Positions 60,044 through 64,000 of a DNA stretch of 64,000 bases are shown here, one piece after another. Position numbers and translations under genes: made by a program. Position 1 is the first letter of the stretch, and each line of letters starts with the position of its first letter. The notes beneath the pieces are model-generated. The model made no database searches. It had not been told where the DNA came from and was given only the letters and a program-made list of their open reading frames with translations. The DNA is from Hirundichthys speculiger (lineage: Eukaryota; Chordata; Actinopteri; Beloniformes; Exocoetidae): contig JAGFBZ010002028.1 in NCBI GenBank assembly GCA_018398805.1, forward strand, positions 434,001 through 498,000, read 5' to 3'.

Positions 60044-63000
60044 ATGGCGAGCCCTCCGGCGACGGAAGGACACCTGTTATCGAGCGGGACGAATGATGTG
60101 AAGAAGTGCGGGTACCTGAGGAAGCAGAAACACGGCCACAGGCGCTTTTTCGTGCTCCGGGAGCCCACGGAGCGGTGTCCCGCCCGCCTGGAGTATTACG
60201 AAAGCGAGAAGAAATGGAGGAACAAGTCCGCCGCGAAGCGGGTCATAACTTTGGACTCCTGTCTGTGCGTAAACAAACGGGCCGACGCCAAACACAAGCA
60301 CCTGGTCGCCCTCTACACCAAGGACGAGTACTTCGCCGTGGCCGCGGACAACGAGCAGGAGCAGGAGAGCTGGTACCGGGTCCTGACTGATTTAATAGCG
60401 GAGGGGAAAGTCTTCGACAGCCCCGCTTCCACCTCCTCCCTCGTGGGCTTCGAGGAGTCCAGCTACGGGCTCCTTTCTCCCGCGACGACCACCTACAAGG
60501 AGGTATGGCAGGTCAACCTGAAATCCAAAGGCTTGGGTCAGATCAAAAACCTCACTGGAGTGTACAGGCTGTGTTTATCCAGCAGGACCATCAGCTTCGT
60601 GAAGCTGAACTCTGAAACAGCTGCTGTCACCCTGCAGCTCATGAACATCAGGAGATGTGGCCACTCGGACAGCTTCTTCTTCATCGAGGTGGGCCGGTCA
60701 GCGGTCACGGGGCCCGGGGAGTTCTGGATGCAGGCGGAGGACTCTGTGGTGGCGCAGAACATCCACGAGACCATCCTGGAGGCCATGAAGGCCATGAAGG
60801 AGCTGTCTGAGTTCAGGCCGAGGAGCAAGAGCCAGTCGGCCAGCACCAACCCCATTTCCGTGCCCACGAGACGCAACCTGAACAACCTCCCCCCGAGTCA
60901 GACCGGCCTGGTGAGAAGGTCCAGGACGGACAGCATGGCGGCCACGTCCCCGGGGAGGAAGTTCACCTCCTGTCGGATACGAACGGCCAGCGAGGGAGAC
61001 GGCAGCGTGACCCGGCCCGTGTCCATGTCCATATCCGTGAGCGGTAGCCCCACCAGTCCTGAGTACTGGGAATCACCTCAGCAGGTCCCACACCCTCAGC
61101 AGTGGGCGCACCTGCAGAATGCTGGAGTCCACCTCCAATCTCCACCACAGCTGCTCCATGCCAGTGTCCAACTCCCCCCCGGCCACCTCCAGCCCCATCA
61201 GCATGTCCCCCAGAGGAGGAACCGGCGTCTCCACTCCCGATAAAGCCAGCCGGCCGTTCAGCTGCAGCGCCTCCATCTCCGGGTCGCCTCAGCGACACCG
61301 GCTTCATGCTCTGCGACGACTACAGCTGCAGCCCAGGTGAGCACAAGTTCCTGTCCCTGACCCGCAGCGACACCCCGGACTCCCTGTCCAGCACGCCCCC
61401 ATCCCGCGACCACAGCGACCCGTGCGGTTACATCATAATGGAAGGAGCGAACGGCAGCCGGGTCGAAGGTCTGGCTTACAGGAAACGAACGCACTCCCTC
61501 ACCACGCCACGTCAACAGAGAGTGGTGGCGCCGCTGTCTTCGGCTTCCCTGGATGAGTATACGCTCATGAGGATGGCCCACGGACAGAACTCCCACTCCG
61601 CCTCGCCCAAAGTGTGCTACCCCGAGGATTACGGAGACATCGAGATCGGTTCGTCCAGGAGCTCCAGCAGTAACCTCGGCGACGACGGCTACATGCCCAT
61701 GACGCCGGGCGTAGCGCCTCAGTCCGGAAAGTCGGACAACTACGTGCCCATGAGCCCCATGTGCGTCTCGGCACCAAAGCAGATCGTTAATCCCAGGGTG
61801 CATCCCCAGGCGGCTGCCAGCGGCGGCTACAAGACCAACTCCCCCTGCAGCAGCTCTCTGGAGGACAGCGGCTACATGAGAATGTGGTGCGGCTCCAAGT
61901 CGTCCGTGGAGAGCCCCGACAGACAGGGCGAATACATGAACATGTCGCCTGGAAACCCGCCTCCTCTCCAGACCCCGCCTGATTGCTACCTGGGGCTGCT
62001 CGCTGCTGAACCGGCATCGGTTAGGCCAGCGTATCAGGCCGGCGCCCTCACGCTGCCGGCTAAGCTCCAGTCATCCAGGAGCGAAGACGACAGCCAGTAC
62101 GTACTGATGAGCCCTCAGAGTCTGAGGCAGAGAGCGGGGGAGTCGGACTATTATTCAGTAATGCACCCCAGTGCAGCTCAAACGTCGCACCCGAGACCCC
62201 CGGCGCCCTCCCCGATCAGACACAATCGAGCAGAGACCCTACCTTACAGGGGGAAGTTTGGCCGGCCTAACAGGCTCTCTCTAGACACCCTGAAGACCCT
62301 CCCCAGCATGAACGAACACCCCCTCCCCGGGGAGCCCAGGAGCCCCGGCGAGTACATAAACATCGACTTCAGCAGCACCAGGTCCTCCCCTCCCTCCGTC
62401 GTATCCACGGAGAGCCAGTCTTCATCTCTGGGCTCCAGCGGCGGGGGCCCGGGGAGGTCATCCCTGACAGACTACATCAACCTGGAGCTGGGTTCACACT
62501 CACCCAAGGAGGCTGGCACTCCTGCCGAGTGCTTGGACGCGCTCCCAGAGCTATCCTCATGCCCCTGCGCCGAGGAGGATGGAATGTACCCTGCAGATAG
62601 TGAGAAAAACTCACAGAGCCTGAAAGATGAGGTGAAAAATGACTACACTGAGATGACATTCGGGATGACCAGCTCGCCCCCACAGCTCGTTCCTCACAAC
62701 ACAACAAGGTACGAGCAAAATTAAATAACTACTCTCAGGCTTTGGTATAATGACTGAATGAAATTAAATAAACGTCTGCTGTTATGTATAATGTTTTCCA
62801 GCAGCCCAAGCAGCAGGGAGAGGCCGCTTTCTCTGGAGGACCAGGGTGTCCCCCAACCCATCGGGGTCTTCCTGCTCGGCCCCTCCACGGTGGACCCAGA
62901 CTGCTCAGCCAAGGTGATCAGGGCCAACCCGCAGGGACGGCGTCGCCACAGCTCCGAAACCTTCTCCTCCACCGCCACGGTGACCCCGGTCTTCCCGTCC

Positions 63001-63300
63001 TTCGCCCGCGGCGACGCGGTCAAGAGGCCCAGCTCGGTGGAGAACATCTCGTCCCGGAGCAGCGAGGGCTCGGACGAGGAGTACGGCAGCCCGGTGAACC
63101 CGCAGACCCACGGCGGCTACTCCAACGGACTCAACTACATTGCCTTAAACCTTCTGGAGAACAGGGACGTGGAGAAATGCGGAGACCTGGTCGGCTTTAA
63201 ACCCGCCAGCAGCTGCAAAGGGGGCATCAATGGATTACACAGCACGCCATACGTCTGCCTGGGGTTCAAGGAGGCTGCAACCACTGCCAAAGGTTGGTGA
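60044..63300 (+). CDS. irs2: Insulin receptor substrate 2, frame broken by two apparent insertions
   Basis: Cytoplasmic docking protein phosphorylated by insulin/IGF1 receptors, recruiting PI3-kinase, GRB2 and SHP2. The start at 60,044 lies in a good context (GAGAAATGG). The PH domain (KKCGYLRKQKHGHRRFFVLR, about residues 20-125) and PTB domain (KEVWQVNLKSKGLGQ to about residue 260) are intact. IRS2-type features are LVRRSRTDS, PEDYGDIEIGS, DDGYMPMTPG and GYMRMWCGSK. YxxM motifs include YIIM, YTLM, YMPM, YVPM, YMRM, YMNM, YVLM, YSVM and YTEM; YINID and the C-terminal NYIAL fit GRB2 and SHP2 sites. As read, the frame shifts by one near 61,061 (before HLSRSHTLS) and again near 61,288 (between ISGSP and SDTGF); uncorrected it stops at residue 399. 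A 93-base intron is inferred at 62,709-62,801. The last coding codons may splice at about 63,292-63,296 to an exon beyond the window, or stop at 63,298. Confidence 0.93.
62709..62801 (+). other. irs2: Inferred 93-base mini-intron in irs2
   Basis: The frame runs to CACAACACAACAAG and then meets GTACGA; 93 bases later TTTTCCAG is followed by CAGCCCAAGCAGCAG in a frame that continues to the SETFSS block (RRRHSSETFSS) conserved in IRS2. The segment is AT-rich, contains in-frame stops and divides a codon after its second base. Because 93 is a multiple of three, the frame is the same on both sides. Confidence 0.7.
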
Positions 63301-64000
63301 GGTTTTTTTTCTTTTTGTATTGTTTTTTTTTTTAAAGGGATGTAAGGATCTATATGTAAATGTAATGAGGAAAAAAAGGCTCCTATACACCTGGCAACTT
63401 GTGTTTACGATCTATCTCTACGCTCAAGCAGCAGGGCTCTTTTTGTGCTCCCTCCAAAGAAAAAGGGGGGGAATTTCAGTCATTTTCTACATTTTTTTTT
63501 TTCTCACCGCTTTGAAGATCCTCAGCACGCTGTGATCCCGCTCTCTCCCACAACGTGTGAACGCAACACAAGGCTGCCGTGAAACGTGACCGAGCTGAGA
63601 GCTGGGAAGTAAACAAGCACCGTGACTGAGCAGGACGCTGCCTCGCTGCGTCTGTTGTGGGCCGCACATGTCAGAAATAAACACAAGCAGGCCTTTCAAG
63701 TCCCCCCAGCGCTGATTATGAATGGGAGTTTTTTATAAAAAATCATTTGAGGGTTAATTCCGATGCTTTTGTATAATAAGCTTCCCGGTCATTTATAATA
63801 CAAAAGCGGCGTATTGTTCGTGATTAACCGTGTTAAATAGGTTTAGCAGAAAATGTTGCCTGCAAAGCTGCAGGAGTGACAGTCGAGCCTTTCCTGTCAG
63901 TTGTAATGTCAGTCTGAGCTGGGGGCATTTCCGCCTGTTGTTTTTCAGTTGGGTAGGCATTAGGATGTGTTGCACATCAATGTGACCTCTGTGCACCCCT
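63301..64000 (+). other. Sequence after the last irs2 coding block
   Basis: Either the start of the last irs2 intron or a 3' UTR. The donor-like GTGAGG at 63,297 favours an intron, since mammalian IRS2 also has a short final coding exon. No further exon is recognised in the remaining 700 bases, and an AATAAA at about 63,676 is the only poly(A)-like signal. Confidence 0.4.

Noticed and set aside
60044..61243. irs2 annotated as a real 399-residue truncated protein
   Set aside because: The similarity to IRS2 resumes at once in the next frames and continues for more than 600 residues with all YxxM motifs conserved, so a frame error is much more likely than a genuine stop.
61258..61803. 181-codon minus-strand frame opposite irs2
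   Set aside because: Antisense shadow of the GC-rich irs2 coding sequence.

Overview
The window is vertebrate genomic DNA, almost certainly from a ray-finned (teleost) fish. It has long introns, abundant Tc1/mariner, hAT, Harbinger and non-LTR retrotransposon relics of the fish type, a tRNA-derived SINE, long AT and homopolymer microsatellites, and genes whose translated exons match vertebrate families. I read all gene models by hand from splice sites and reading frames; no database search was possible.

Layout. (1) 1-12,692, plus strand: the 3' two thirds of gpr137c, a lysosomal seven-transmembrane protein. Its first exon lies before the window, so 1-7,524 is intronic. Seven coding exons lie at 7,525-12,692, followed by a probable long 3' UTR ending near an AATAAA at 15,573. 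(2) 17,764-50,040, minus strand: three tandem genes of the lysosomal/prostatic acid phosphatase family (histidine acid phosphatases). Copy 1 (17,764-28,685) is a complete 13-exon gene for 421 residues with signal peptide, RHGxRxP and HD catalytic motifs, a C-terminal membrane span and a GYxxV-type tail like lysosomal ACP2. Copies 2 (33,423-40,862) and 3 (43,498-50,040) sit in an approximately 8-kb tandem segmental duplication (about 32,870-41,290 and 42,940-50,610). They have an eroded last exon that no longer encodes a normal membrane anchor and lysosomal tail. (3) 60,044 to about 63,300, plus strand: irs2, an insulin receptor substrate adaptor with PH and PTB domains and many YxxM motifs. 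(4) The intergenic stretches and introns are filled by transposon relics. Two are cleanly bounded hAT-type elements with 8-bp target duplications (30,517-32,272 and 36,103-37,195), one is a nested 175-bp hAT-like element, and one is a TA-flanked 477-bp element with 23-bp inverted repeats (23,626-24,102).

A notable technical signal is that otherwise conserved exons of gpr137c, acid phosphatase copies 2 and 3, and irs2 carry six single-base insertions and no single-base deletions. Each breaks the frame of a well-preserved exon. This looks more like consensus error in the assembly than decay of four genes, but it must be tested with reads. Taken at face value, irs2 would stop at residue 399 and copy 3 near residue 341.

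I see no coordinated novel system. The most biologically interesting feature is the acid phosphatase array, in which one membrane-anchored gene is accompanied by two young paralogues that have lost the anchor, followed by differential transposon insertion between those paralogues.
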